DNA of 64,000 nt, taken from the NCBI GenBank assembly GCA_049602155.1, contig JBMYRH010000006.1, forward strand, positions 62,001-126,000, read 5' to 3'. The translations under genes were made by a program, and so were the position numbers. The stretch's first letter is position 1. Each line of letters begins with the position of its first letter. The notes below the pieces were generated by a model that was not told the origin of the DNA, made no database searches, and worked only from the letters and a program-made list of their open reading frames with translations. Positions 34,140 through 42,526 of the stretch are shown one piece after another. Origin of the DNA: JBMYRH01 sp049602155 (GTDB lineage Bacteria; Myxococcota_A; UBA9042; PHBI01; JBMYRH01).

Positions 34140-34427
34140 CTAGAGGAACCAGGTGATCAAGCCGAGGACGACCCAGCCCCCGACAAAGCCCATGGCGGAG
34201 TAAGGCAAGAGTTCGCGCCATTCGGCTGCGTCCCCACCTGTGCTCACGCGAAACGAGAGGCTCCCCATGTCGGGGAACGTCACTGCGCCCGGCGCTAGGT
34301 TCGCGTGCGGGCGTGGCGCGCCACCAGGCACTGGCAGAGGTAAGGCGTTCAAGGTCTGAGGCGCGTCCTGCCAACCAGGCGCAGCTTCGAACTCGATCGT
34401 CTTCCGTCGTTTGGGTCCTTGTTGCAT
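34140..34427 (-). CDS. Small single-pass membrane protein
   Basis: Unrecognised. 95 residues from ATG 34427: basic start (MQQGPKRRK), a Pro/Ala-rich middle with a short hydrophilic domain, and one C-terminal transmembrane helix (GFVGGWVVLGLITWFL) running to the last residue. It converges with the radical SAM gene (12 bases apart). The AGG about nine bases upstream of the start is weak. A tail-anchored helper protein is plausible, but the gene could be spurious. Confidence 0.5.
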   Translation of the reverse strand: MQQGPKRRKTIEFEAAPGWQDAPQTLNALPLPVPGGAPRPHANLAPGAVTFPDMGSLSFRVSTGGDAAEWRELLPYSAMGFVGGWVVLGLITWFL

Positions 34428-34633
34428 GCCGATTACCTAAGCAAGGTCCGTGCCAGTTCTTGGGTGGTGTGGGCGCGAGGGCCGCAAGTGTTTGTTTTCC
34501 GTGCCTTTCGGGGGGCTTCCCTGCGCAAAGTTTGCGCACTGCCCTGACACCTGGGGGCAGTTCACTCCGTCTCCTGGGGACGAACGTCCCCACCTGAGTT
34601 GACGTCCTCTGGGATAGGCACCACCTTCGTGGG

Positions 34634-36958
34634 ATGGGGGATTCCCGCACGAAAGGTCTTGCCGAGGCAGCGGAGCTCGCTTACCGCGAGCATGCCTTCC
34701 TCGTTGATAAGCAGGCGCTCCCCCATCCAGGCCTCGATGCTGAGTCTCTTGCGACGTTGGGGCCTTGGTTGGTTCTCGTGGTGTTTACCGTGCTCGGTGC
34801 AGCGTGGGCGCTCTGGATGAAGCGACGTTACGCGCCCGGGTGCCGGACCTTAGCGAAGCTGCCGCTGACCTATGGACGCTACACCGATGCAGTGGGGCTC
34901 TTCCTGGTGGGGCTGGGGCTGCGGCTCTGGGGTCTAGGGACCCAACCCGCCGACAGCCAAGAGCTGACGTATCTGCTGCAGGTGGTGTTTCCACGAGAGA
35001 TGGTGACCGATCCATGGCTCGCCTCACTGCTGACCCTCATGGCGCCTCATATGGTGAGCCCTCATCCACCGCTGTTTCGCCTGATCTTAATGATGGTTCT
35101 GGGTGATGCCCATGACCTGGCATGGCTCCGCGGTCCAGCTGCGTTGGCTGGCGCGGCTACGGTGCCCTTGGTCTACATGCTCGGCGCGAAGCTGTATGGA
35201 CGACCAACGGGGCTGGTGGCCGGCGCATTGCTCGCCGTGTCGCCATTCCATATCTACTTCTCTCAGACCATCACCCCGTACAGCCTCCTCGGGCTTTGGG
35301 TGGCGGCGGCCTATCTCCTCCACTCCGATGCCCTCAAACCGGGTGGCCCGTGGGGGCGCTACGTCACGGTCTTGGCGCTTGGTTTTGTGACCCATTTCAG
35401 CGCAGCAGCGCTCTTCGCGCCCCTCGCAATTGATGCCCTGTGGCGAGGCTGGCGCTATCGGAGACAGGGGGAGGAGTTGGCGCGCCTTTGGCGTTTCGTG
35501 GCCGCCGGAGCCGTATCGTTGGTGCCGCTCGCCTTAGGGTCAGCGGGGCTGTTCTTCTATGGGGACATGATCCCCCACATCTTTCCGATGATCCACGCCA
35601 TGGCGCTCTTCCCGCCCGTCGAGTCCGTGGCGATGGCGCTCACGGCCTTCTTTGAAGGGGCTGCGGGCTTCCTATGGCATGGGGTAGCGAGCACCTACGC
35701 CGTCCCATCGGTGGGGGTCATGACTGGCTTCGGCCTTATCTTGAGCGCTCTAGGTGGCCGAAAGGCCTTGCACGCACGAGAGGCGAGCGGTCGCGTGCTG
35801 CCCTTGGGGGTCCTGCTCTTTGTGGGGTTCTTCGTCGCCTTAGGTGTGCTCACCATCTCGAGCAACGGCTTCTTCTACTTCGCTTCTCGGCGATTCATCC
35901 CAGTGGTGCCGGTGCTGATCGTGCTCTGGGCAGGCGGGCTTGGCTTGATGAGCACGCTCATGCAGCGCAGAGGCTTTGGCCGCGCTGCGCAGGTGGCGAT
36001 ACTTTGCCTCTTGCTTGGCCCTCCATTGTGGGCTCAAGCCATGCACCTGTGGACTATGAAGGTGGAGGTCGTGAAGCCGGATATGAGGGCCGTCGCCGAT
36101 GAGCTGTCGACACAACTCAAAGACGGGGACGCCATCGCGACAGGTCCGTATGTCTTCTTCGATTTCCTCTACGCGTATCACGCCGAGACGCAGGTGGCGG
36201 ATTGGTACCAGGCCGGCGGTGCACCTCGCTGGGTCTCACTACCGGGGCACAACCATGCCACTCCACGGCGTGTCCTCTTGTCGACGAGTGATATCGCGTT
36301 GCCATGGCACCAAGTCCTGAGTCACGAAGGTGTTAAGCGAGTTTGGCTCTTAGACGTCGACGAGAGGCCCTATGGGTTGAGGGAGCTGGAGGGCCCCGGG
36401 ACGATCCATCAACAGGCGATGAGCGACCTGGGGATGAGCTCCTGCGGGGTGGTACCCCTGCAGTTCACGGGTGTCGCCGTGAGCTGCTACCAGGTCACCG
36501 GCAAAGGCGGGCTGAAGGACGTCGTGGACGTGGGGGACGGTGACTACCGTCAGGTCATGGGCATGGCACCGCCTGGGAGTGTGCGCTCGCATGCCCGTCG
36601 CCTGGCTCCTGGCGGTGCGGTGCTCTTTGGCCCAGGTCGACCAGCAGCGTCGCTAGACCTCCATGTCATGCGTTGGTTTGAGGAGTCGGTCCCGCTCGAG
36701 GTCTCGGTCTTCAGTGGGGACCATGTGGAGACCCATCGCGTGGAGCTTACGGAGCGCAAACAGCGCGTCAACGTACCCTTGGGGCTCCCAAGCACGCGGG
36801 CCTCATCGCCACTACGTGTTGAATTCTCGGTGACGGACCAGCTCGTGGAATCGCGTCCGTCCTGCTTTCGCCACCGACGGGAGCGGTACCGTCGAGGTTG
36901 GCTCGACTGCGGGATCTACCTCAGAGAGGTCGCGCTGCGGCGTGTCGAGGGACCGTGA
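34634..36958 (+). CDS. GT39/ArnT-like polyprenyl-phosphate glycosyltransferase
   Basis: GT-C-fold inner-membrane glycosyltransferase that moves sugars from polyprenyl phosphate carriers to an exported acceptor; 774 residues. About eleven transmembrane helices are visible from residue 42 to 480. The first large periplasmic loop has D107 and E110 (QPADSQELTYLL), the acidic catalytic pair of the GT39 group, and SPHPPLFRLILMMVLGD follows. After the last helix comes a soluble C-terminal domain of about 290 residues with a jelly-roll-like end. It overlaps the acyltransferase gene by GTGA. Donor sugar and acceptor are unknown. About 206 bases upstream hold no clear signal except TTGACG near 34600 without a partner. 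Confidence 0.82.
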   Translation: MGDSRTKGLAEAAELAYREHAFLVDKQALPHPGLDAESLATLGPWLVLVVFTVLGAAWALWMKRRYAPGCRTLAKLPLTYGRYTDAVGLFLVGLGLRLWGLGTQPADSQELTYLLQVVFPREMVTDPWLASLLTLMAPHMVSPHPPLFRLILMMVLGDAHDLAWLRGPAALAGAATVPLVYMLGAKLYGRPTGLVAGALLAVSPFHIYFSQTITPYSLLGLWVAAAYLLHSDALKPGGPWGRYVTVLALGFVTHFSAAALFAPLAIDALWRGWRYRRQGEELARLWRFVAAGAVSLVPLALGSAGLFFYGDMIPHIFPMIHAMALFPPVESVAMALTAFFEGAAGFLWHGVASTYAVPSVGVMTGFGLILSALGGRKALHAREASGRVLPLGVLLFVGFFVALGVLTISSNGFFYFASRRFIPVVPVLIVLWAGGLGLMSTLMQRRGFGRAAQVAILCLLLGPPLWAQAMHLWTMKVEVVKPDMRAVADELSTQLKDGDAIATGPYVFFDFLYAYHAETQVADWYQAGGAPRWVSLPGHNHATPRRVLLSTSDIALPWHQVLSHEGVKRVWLLDVDERPYGLRELEGPGTIHQQAMSDLGMSSCGVVPLQFTGVAVSCYQVTGKGGLKDVVDVGDGDYRQVMGMAPPGSVRSHARRLAPGGAVLFGPGRPAASLDLHVMRWFEESVPLEVSVFSGDHVETHRVELTERKQRVNVPLGLPSTRASSPLRVEFSVTDQLVESRPSCFRHRRERYRRGWLDCGIYLREVALRRVEGP

Positions 36959-38049
36959 CGGGCGCGCTCCATGTGCTCCCTGCTTCTCTTCAAGGCGGCT
37001 TATCAAAGGTCCGCCTGGAGGGCCTGGACGGGATACGAGCCCTCGCGGCTGTCGCCATCTTATTGACCCACATGCGGCTCTTGCCTCTGTGGGTGGCGCT
37101 CAACGTCTTCTTCGGCCTCAGCGGCTTCCTGATCACGTGGCTCTTGTTAAGGGAAGAGGACGCGGCAAAGCGCGTCTCCATTCCTCGTTTCTACGCGAGG
37201 CGCTGCCTGCGCCTTTTGCCCGCTTACTATGTCGCGATCATCGTCCTCGTGTACTTGGTGCCACCCAGCGCGGGCCCGCTTCGCACCGACCATGTCTGGA
37301 GCGCCGGGCTCTACTATTCGAACTACTACCAGGCGGTCCATGGCGCGACACATGGGACCTTGAGCCCCTTCTGGTCGCTCGCGATGGAGGAGCAGTTTTA
37401 CCTCATTTGGCCGGTCTGCTTTGTGTTGAGCAGGGGTTGGAGAGCTTGGCTGCTGGTCACTCTAATCGTCGGAGTATGGTGGCAAAGGGCAGTGGTAGTC
37501 TGGGGGGAAGGGGATCTCGAGTGGGCGTATCACGCCCTAGACTGCCGGGCCGATCATCTCTTGGTCGGGTGTCTCCTCGCCGTGTCGCTCCATTCGGGGC
37601 GCTTCCAGCGCCTGTGGCGCCTCATATGCGATGGCAAATGGCCTGTTTGGGCCACGCTTGTCGGGCTCCTCGTCTGCGCGTTCCTCCCCCTGATGGGTGA
37701 TGAGCGATACCGAGAAGGGGCGGCGTTCTATGTGGAACCCTGGCTCGTCGCGGTGCTCTTGGTGCAGGTCATCGCTGGTAGAGCAACAGGGCGCTTCGGG
37801 TGGCTGGATACGCCGTGGCTCGTGTGGCTCGGTCAGCGATCCTACGCCTTCTACCTCTATCATGTCTTCGCGATGGACCTCGTGGGGAGATGGCTCTCAG
37901 GCTCACCTTTTCAGCTGTTTCTGCCGACCCTGCTGGTGACACTTGTCCTCGCACAGCTCTCATGGCTGTTCATTGAGGGGCCGATCCTGAAGCTTCGTCA
38001 GCGCAAGCCAGGGATAGAGGCGCTCAGCCAGTCACCCGGTGCATCATGA
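36955..38049 (+). CDS. Acyltransferase-3 family membrane protein (OafA-like)
   Basis: Integral membrane O-acyltransferase, 364 residues from GTG 36955, whose codon overlaps the stop of the glycosyltransferase gene (GTGA). About ten helices. The family motifs are clear: GLDGIRALAAVAILLTHM with the active-site His on helix 1, the RFYARRCLRLLPAYY stretch of the R/x10/E-like motif, and SPFWSLAMEEQFYLIWP. Members add acetyl or longer acyl groups to sugars of lipopolysaccharide, capsule or glycolipids. Pairing with GT39 points to glycan acylation. It ends 26 bases inside the convergent radical SAM gene. Confidence 0.93.
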   Translation: MTGALHVLPASLQGGLSKVRLEGLDGIRALAAVAILLTHMRLLPLWVALNVFFGLSGFLITWLLLREEDAAKRVSIPRFYARRCLRLLPAYYVAIIVLVYLVPPSAGPLRTDHVWSAGLYYSNYYQAVHGATHGTLSPFWSLAMEEQFYLIWPVCFVLSRGWRAWLLVTLIVGVWWQRAVVVWGEGDLEWAYHALDCRADHLLVGCLLAVSLHSGRFQRLWRLICDGKWPVWATLVGLLVCAFLPLMGDERYREGAAFYVEPWLVAVLLVQVIAGRATGRFGWLDTPWLVWLGQRSYAFYLYHVFAMDLVGRWLSGSPFQLFLPTLLVTLVLAQLSWLFIEGPILKLRQRKPGIEALSQSPGAS

Positions 38050-39406
38050 AGCTGAACCCCATCTTGGGCAGGTTCGCGGGCACAGGGTGATCTCTCAGGA
38101 TGCGGGCGACGCGCCGTGGGCTCCCGTAAAAGCGCCGATACGCGCCCCGCTGAAAGCTCTGCAAGGTAGCGTCACTGACCTCCGGCAGGCCGAAGGCGTC
38201 TTTGCCGATGTTCTTGTCGAGGACGGTGGCTGCTTGCTCGGCGTGTTCATCACCCATCTCAGTGCCGGCGAATGGCGTGACGATGTTGAAGAGCCCGAGG
38301 TGTAAGTCCGAGGCAACAGCGAAGTCGATCGTGTCTTTGATCTCCGCACGAGACTCACCCGGGAACCCGAGCATGAAGAAGCCTGTCGAGAAGATGCGCT
38401 CCCGTGCGGTCGCTGCGATGACGTCGTGGATCTTGTCGAGCTTCAGATCCTTTTGGATCTCCTTCTGGATTCGGTCGGTCACGGTCTCGATGGCGATGGC
38501 GTAGGATGCCGTCCCAGCACGTCGGTAGAGGGCGATGTCCTCGAGCTTCAGGAGGTCGCCACGTAGCCCATTAGGGAACGAGAGCCGGACATCCATGCCT
38601 CTCTCGATGATCCCATTGAGGATCCGCCGTGCTCTTCGGTAGTCGAAGTTGAAGATGTCATCGACGATCTCAAAATCACGAATCCCGGTGCGCTTAATTT
38701 GATAGGCGAGCTCGTCGAGCACGCGCTCAGCTGTCATCGGACGGAAGCCCTTGCCAAAGAAGAGGTGGCAATAGGTGCACTTGAAAGGGCACGCCCGCGA
38801 CGTCATGAGCGGGAGGGTAGGGCGCGGGCCGAGCTGGCTGAATGACTTGTGTTGCCGATAGCGATGCAGCGGGACCTCTGAGAAGTCCAAAAACGGCAAG
38901 TCGTCTTGGTCTTCGATGAAGGGCGGTCGCTCGTTCTTTTGGTGCTGCCCGTCGGCATCCAGATAATGCACACCAGGGATGTCATGGACGTCCCCACCGG
39001 CTTGCAGCCCCTCTACGATGGCTTGCAAGACGACCTCGCCCTCCCGCTCCACGACGGCGTCCACGCCCGGGAGCACGAGGACCGACTCAGGGTAGCTCGA
39101 CGCATGAGGGCCGCCGACGACTACGGGGACACCAGCGTGCTGGGCCCTGAGTGTCCTAGTGATGTCCGCCAGCGACTCCCTCTCCCAGGTCAGCGCGCTG
39201 ACCCCGAAGAGGAGCGGTGGCTCATTGGCGACGCGCAGGCGCGCCAACCCGGTCTTCAAAGGCTCCACTTGCGTGTCGATGACACCGACGCGGACACCCA
39301 GGCGTTTACGGAGCCAGCCCGACAGCGCGAGGACGCCGAGCGGCGGAACCACTGAGGCATTTCGCGGTGTGACGTTAGACGCCTTGATGAGGACCACATC
39401 GACCAT
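38024..39406 (-). CDS. B12-binding-domain radical SAM protein (second copy)
   Basis: 460 residues. Residues 1-160 are a cobalamin-domain-like region (VVLIKASNVTPRNASVVPPLGVLALSGWL, shown in part; GGPHASSYPESVL; EREGEVVLQAIVEGL). The radical SAM motif is CPFKCTYC (C206, C210, C213). FRPMTAERVLDELAYQI and DFEIVDDIFNFD are typical of the hopanoid/B12-rSAM branch, and a tail follows with TPFAGTEMGDE. It lies 47 bases after the epimerase gene on the same strand and its 3' end overlaps the acyltransferase gene by 26 bases. Sequence differs from the first copy well outside the core, so it is a paralogue of separate function. Confidence 0.9.
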   Translation of the reverse strand: MVDVVLIKASNVTPRNASVVPPLGVLALSGWLRKRLGVRVGVIDTQVEPLKTGLARLRVANEPPLLFGVSALTWERESLADITRTLRAQHAGVPVVVGGPHASSYPESVLVLPGVDAVVEREGEVVLQAIVEGLQAGGDVHDIPGVHYLDADGQHQKNERPPFIEDQDDLPFLDFSEVPLHRYRQHKSFSQLGPRPTLPLMTSRACPFKCTYCHLFFGKGFRPMTAERVLDELAYQIKRTGIRDFEIVDDIFNFDYRRARRILNGIIERGMDVRLSFPNGLRGDLLKLEDIALYRRAGTASYAIAIETVTDRIQKEIQKDLKLDKIHDVIAATARERIFSTGFFMLGFPGESRAEIKDTIDFAVASDLHLGLFNIVTPFAGTEMGDEHAEQAATVLDKNIGKDAFGLPEVSDATLQSFQRGAYRRFYGSPRRVARILRDHPVPANLPKMGFSFMMHRVTG

Positions 39407-39453
39407 ACCAGCGAGCCTAGCAGCCGGACCTGATTCTAGCGAGGGGTGGCTGC

Positions 39454-40431
39454 CTAACGCAGGAGACCGAAGGCCCCCAGCGTACGGCGTAGTCCATCGT
39501 CTAGATCGATCGTGGCCTCAAAGCCCAGCGCGTCACGCAGGGCAGACACATCAGGGACACGTCGCGGGATGTCCTCGAAGTTCTTGCCGAAGAAGTCTTC
39601 GCCTGGCACCTCGACGACGCCTGCAGAGTGACCAGTCAACGCGATCATTCGCTCCGCCAACTCTTTGACCGAGACAGGTTCGACACGCCCGACGTTAAAG
39701 GCACGACCGTTGACCGTCGAGCCCTGCCCTACGGCGAGCGCGAGCTGGGCCGTCGCGTCCATCGCATCCGTCACATAGCAGTACGCCCGGACGGCGTCCC
39801 CGCCATCCACGAGTGGTAGCGGGGTCCCCTTCTGGATGTGGCCGATGAACTTGCTGATGACCCGACCTTCACCAGGCCGATCGAGCCCTGGGCCATAGAT
39901 GTTGAAGTACCGAATTGAGACGTGCTCAAGCCCTTGCGGAGCATAGGCCTGAGCGTACTGCTCCCCGACAGCTTTGCTGAGGGCGTAGCTCCACCGAGGG
40001 GACAGGTAGCTTCCATAGGTCCGGGGTGAGCGCTCCTCAAGCACCTCTGGGTTGGTCCCATAGATCTCGCTTGAGCTCGTGAAGAGGACAGGGCGGCCAT
40101 GACGCATGCAGGCGCGGAGCACGTTGCGTGTGCCGAAGACGTTGACGTCGAGCACCAACGCGGGGTCGGTCATGTACTCATCGACGCCTACAACGGCCGC
40201 CAAATGGACGACTCGCCCGGCCTTTGACACGAGGCGGTCGACGAGCGCCTCGTCGCTTACATCCCCTTTTATGCACGTCAGCCGATCGTGCCGATTCAGC
40301 CGAGCAAAGGGCGCGACGTCCATGACAGTCACAGTGTGTCCGAGGGACAAGAACCGCTCAGCGAGGTTCGCCCCGATGAAGCCCGCGCCGCCGGTGATCA
40401 GGATGTGTGTCGGTGCGCTCACGGCTGGCAT
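39454..40431 (-). CDS. NAD-dependent nucleotide-sugar epimerase/dehydratase
   Basis: Extended-SDR enzyme, 325 residues, ATG 40431 (a GTG three codons later would give the GTGA overlap common in this window). Rossmann motif ITGGAGFIGANLAE at 12-25, HLAAVVGVDEY, catalytic SSSEIYG and Y-x3-K in YALSKAVGE, then RYFNIYGPGLDRPGEGRV. The pattern is that of UDP-glucuronate/UDP-glucose 4-epimerases and dTDP-glucose dehydratases; the exact substrate is open. It overlaps the small lipoprotein gene upstream by 13 bases and belongs to the operon led by the 3037-residue lipoprotein, next to a radical SAM gene. Confidence 0.9.
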   Translation of the reverse strand: MPAVSAPTHILITGGAGFIGANLAERFLSLGHTVTVMDVAPFARLNRHDRLTCIKGDVSDEALVDRLVSKAGRVVHLAAVVGVDEYMTDPALVLDVNVFGTRNVLRACMRHGRPVLFTSSSEIYGTNPEVLEERSPRTYGSYLSPRWSYALSKAVGEQYAQAYAPQGLEHVSIRYFNIYGPGLDRPGEGRVISKFIGHIQKGTPLPLVDGGDAVRAYCYVTDAMDATAQLALAVGQGSTVNGRAFNVGRVEPVSVKELAERMIALTGHSAGVVEVPGEDFFGKNFEDIPRRVPDVSALRDALGFEATIDLDDGLRRTLGAFGLLR

Positions 40432-40874
40432 GCCGCCATGTCTTGGGCGGTCTTCGCCTTGAGGACGCAGGTGTTGCTCTCGGGGGTCGCGACGCTCATG
40501 CACCCTGGCGGGCAGTCTCGCGTCAGTTTCGCTGTGTGCGCTTCTCGGATATCTGGGGGCACGTCCTCTGGGAGCGCCTTCAGCGAGAGCTGAAGGATGT
40601 GCGCGCACACCATGCGGCACTCCGCCATGGAGACACCGTTCGGGTTCTTTCCGGCCTGCACGATCTCGCCTTGCACCTCGGCCTTGGCAACCGGTGCCGC
40701 AGTTGCAGGCGTTGCACTCTTCATGGGCGGGGCGCTCACGGGGAGCGCTCCCTTGGGCTCCCCGGACGCAGCGGGCGTCTCGAGCGTCTCCGCAGGCTTA
40801 GTCTGCTCATTCGGCGCACACCCGACCAGGCACAGGCTGAGTGACAGGAAGAGGGCCAGCTTCACGTGAATCAT
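40419..40874 (-). CDS. Small Cys-containing lipoprotein
   Basis: Unrecognised; 151 residues from ATG 40874. The lipobox is CLVGC (Cys19), an Ala/Pro/Thr-rich stalk runs to about residue 85, and the end holds five cysteines (CRMVCAHILQ, CPPGCMSV, NTCVLK, ACQP). The start overlaps the stop of the upstream propeller gene (ATGA), and the end overlaps the epimerase start. A partner of the propeller protein is suggested by the coupling. Confidence 0.8.
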   Translation of the reverse strand: MIHVKLALFLSLSLCLVGCAPNEQTKPAETLETPAASGEPKGALPVSAPPMKSATPATAAPVAKAEVQGEIVQAGKNPNGVSMAECRMVCAHILQLSLKALPEDVPPDIREAHTAKLTRDCPPGCMSVATPESNTCVLKAKTAQDMAACQP

Positions 40875-42526
40875 CGGTCGGCTCCTTGAACGCCCCCAGG
40901 CTCTCCCCAAATGGTTGGAAGGTGCAAGCGGAACACTCCTGCAAACGAATTCACCCACAGTTCATTCCCGTCGAGCGCGAGGCCATGCGGGCGGCCTCCG
41001 ACCTCTCGCGTCCATCGTCGAGCGCCCGTCTTCAAGTCCACGGCAAGGACCCGTCCACTCAAATGGCCGAGGATATAGAGCGCCTGGCGTTCGCGGTCCA
41101 AGGCGAGCCGGCGCGCGTGGATCTCGCCGTCGAACGTTCGGGTCACCTGCCAAGAGCTCAAGTCGATCTCAAAGAGGGCATCACGCACCCCGGATTGGTA
41201 ATAGATGGTGTCCGTCTCGATATCGAGCAAGAGCGCCGTGCCGACCACATCATCCAGGGGCATCGACCGGCGAACAGTCATGCTGTCTGGGTCCACCTCG
41301 AAGAGGTTATGGCCGGGCCCCGACGTGAAGTAAAGCAGTCGCGTCACCGGGTGCTGCTCGATAAAGTGGAGCGGCCCTCCCCACGCCACCAAGCCAAGCT
41401 CTGCCAACTTTAACTGGCCATCGTAGCGGCGCTCGTTCAAATCAAACCGCACGAGGGTGCTCTCCAATTCGGTCCCTGCGTAGAGCGCTGAGCCGTTGAC
41501 GTCCTCGACGACCTGGATCGGCTGAAAGAACCGCATCTCGCCGCGTCGCGGGGAGGGCAAGGTGTAGGCCACACTCAGGTCCGAGAGGTGAAGCGCGTAG
41601 AGGTCTCGATTTGTCCATGGCGCGGCCCACACGCGGCCCCGCTCTTCGAGCACGTCGATGTGGTGGAGGTTCCCGCTACGGAAGCACGAGGCTGGGGAGC
41701 CATCACGCGGCACCCTGAGCACGGTTGGCGTGACCCCCGTCTCCACGCAAAAGGAGCAGCCGTAGCTCAGGACGAGGGCGTCCGGCGTGACGATGACGTC
41801 TCTAGGGTGCCAGCGGTATGGCACCTCTCTTGTCACCTTGACGGCCTTGCCGGCCGTACTGCAGGTCAAGAGCTCGCCAGACTGAAGAGCGCTTGGGGCA
41901 TCACCTTCGACCCGTAACGTGCGGGGGTCGAGCGCGAGAGATACCCCAGGCTGGGCAGCGACCGCCTCAGCATCCACTGCCCCGATTCCGCCCCCGAAGG
42001 TGAGGTGACCAAAGAGCGCAGCGCAGAGAAGGACAGGGAGGCCAAGGCTGGTCTCTAGGCGCAAGGTTCGGCCGCGCTGTGTGGCGAGCAGGTACCCCAC
42101 GCCCCAGAGCGCAGCCGACAACCAAGTCAACCAGCCCTCAGCGCGGAAGACTAACCAGAGCTGCAGGTGGAAGTCGGGACCGAACCAGCGGAGCCATTGC
42201 GCTGTTTGTGACCAGTCCCCCACGAGCACGACCCAGAACCCAAAGCCCGCGACCCAAATGAGCGCATCCTTGAGGGCTCGCCATCGCCCTGCGGGCGTGC
42301 CCAAGTACGCCCTCAGGGTGCAGCCTTGAAAACGAGCTCCGAGCCCCATGTCGACGAGTAGAAGTGGCAGGAACATCCCGATAATGGGGAGCAGCGGGTC
42401 TTGGTCACGCACCCGCCATGTATGGAGCACGTGGAGCCACGCAAAGCAGAGAAGCGCCGCAGCGACCGGCCACAGCGCCGCAACGCTCGCGCGTAACGCT
42501 CTGATTCCGTATGTCAGGGCACGCAC
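40871..42526 (-). CDS. Membrane-anchored beta-propeller protein
   Basis: 551 residues. The first 180 carry about five transmembrane helices (e.g. VAALWPVAAALLCFAWLHVL, ALIWVAGFGFWVVLVGD, LGLPVLLCAALFGHLTFGGG). From about 200 to 540 the repeats DLYALHLSDLSVAYTL, NLFEVDPDSMTVRRSM, LFEIDLSSWQVTRTF and RVLAVDLKTGARRWTREVGGRP mark a quinoprotein/YVTN-type beta-propeller facing outside. No PQQ-specific residues can be confirmed. The start is GTG 42526 inside the end of the giant lipoprotein gene (13-base overlap), so it is translationally tied to it. Binding rather than catalysis is likely. Confidence 0.8.
   Translation of the reverse strand: MRALTYGIRALRASVAALWPVAAALLCFAWLHVLHTWRVRDQDPLLPIIGMFLPLLLVDMGLGARFQGCTLRAYLGTPAGRWRALKDALIWVAGFGFWVVLVGDWSQTAQWLRWFGPDFHLQLWLVFRAEGWLTWLSAALWGVGYLLATQRGRTLRLETSLGLPVLLCAALFGHLTFGGGIGAVDAEAVAAQPGVSLALDPRTLRVEGDAPSALQSGELLTCSTAGKAVKVTREVPYRWHPRDVIVTPDALVLSYGCSFCVETGVTPTVLRVPRDGSPASCFRSGNLHHIDVLEERGRVWAAPWTNRDLYALHLSDLSVAYTLPSPRRGEMRFFQPIQVVEDVNGSALYAGTELESTLVRFDLNERRYDGQLKLAELGLVAWGGPLHFIEQHPVTRLLYFTSGPGHNLFEVDPDSMTVRRSMPLDDVVGTALLLDIETDTIYYQSGVRDALFEIDLSSWQVTRTFDGEIHARRLALDRERQALYILGHLSGRVLAVDLKTGARRWTREVGGRPHGLALDGNELWVNSFAGVFRLHLPTIWGEPGGVQGADR

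Noticed and set aside
34069..34650. 193-codon minus-strand frame covering the small membrane protein
   Set aside because: Arg/Pro/Ser-rich, overlaps the radical SAM gene and the glycosyltransferase start, and lacks family motifs; the 95-codon frame with a membrane helix is better.
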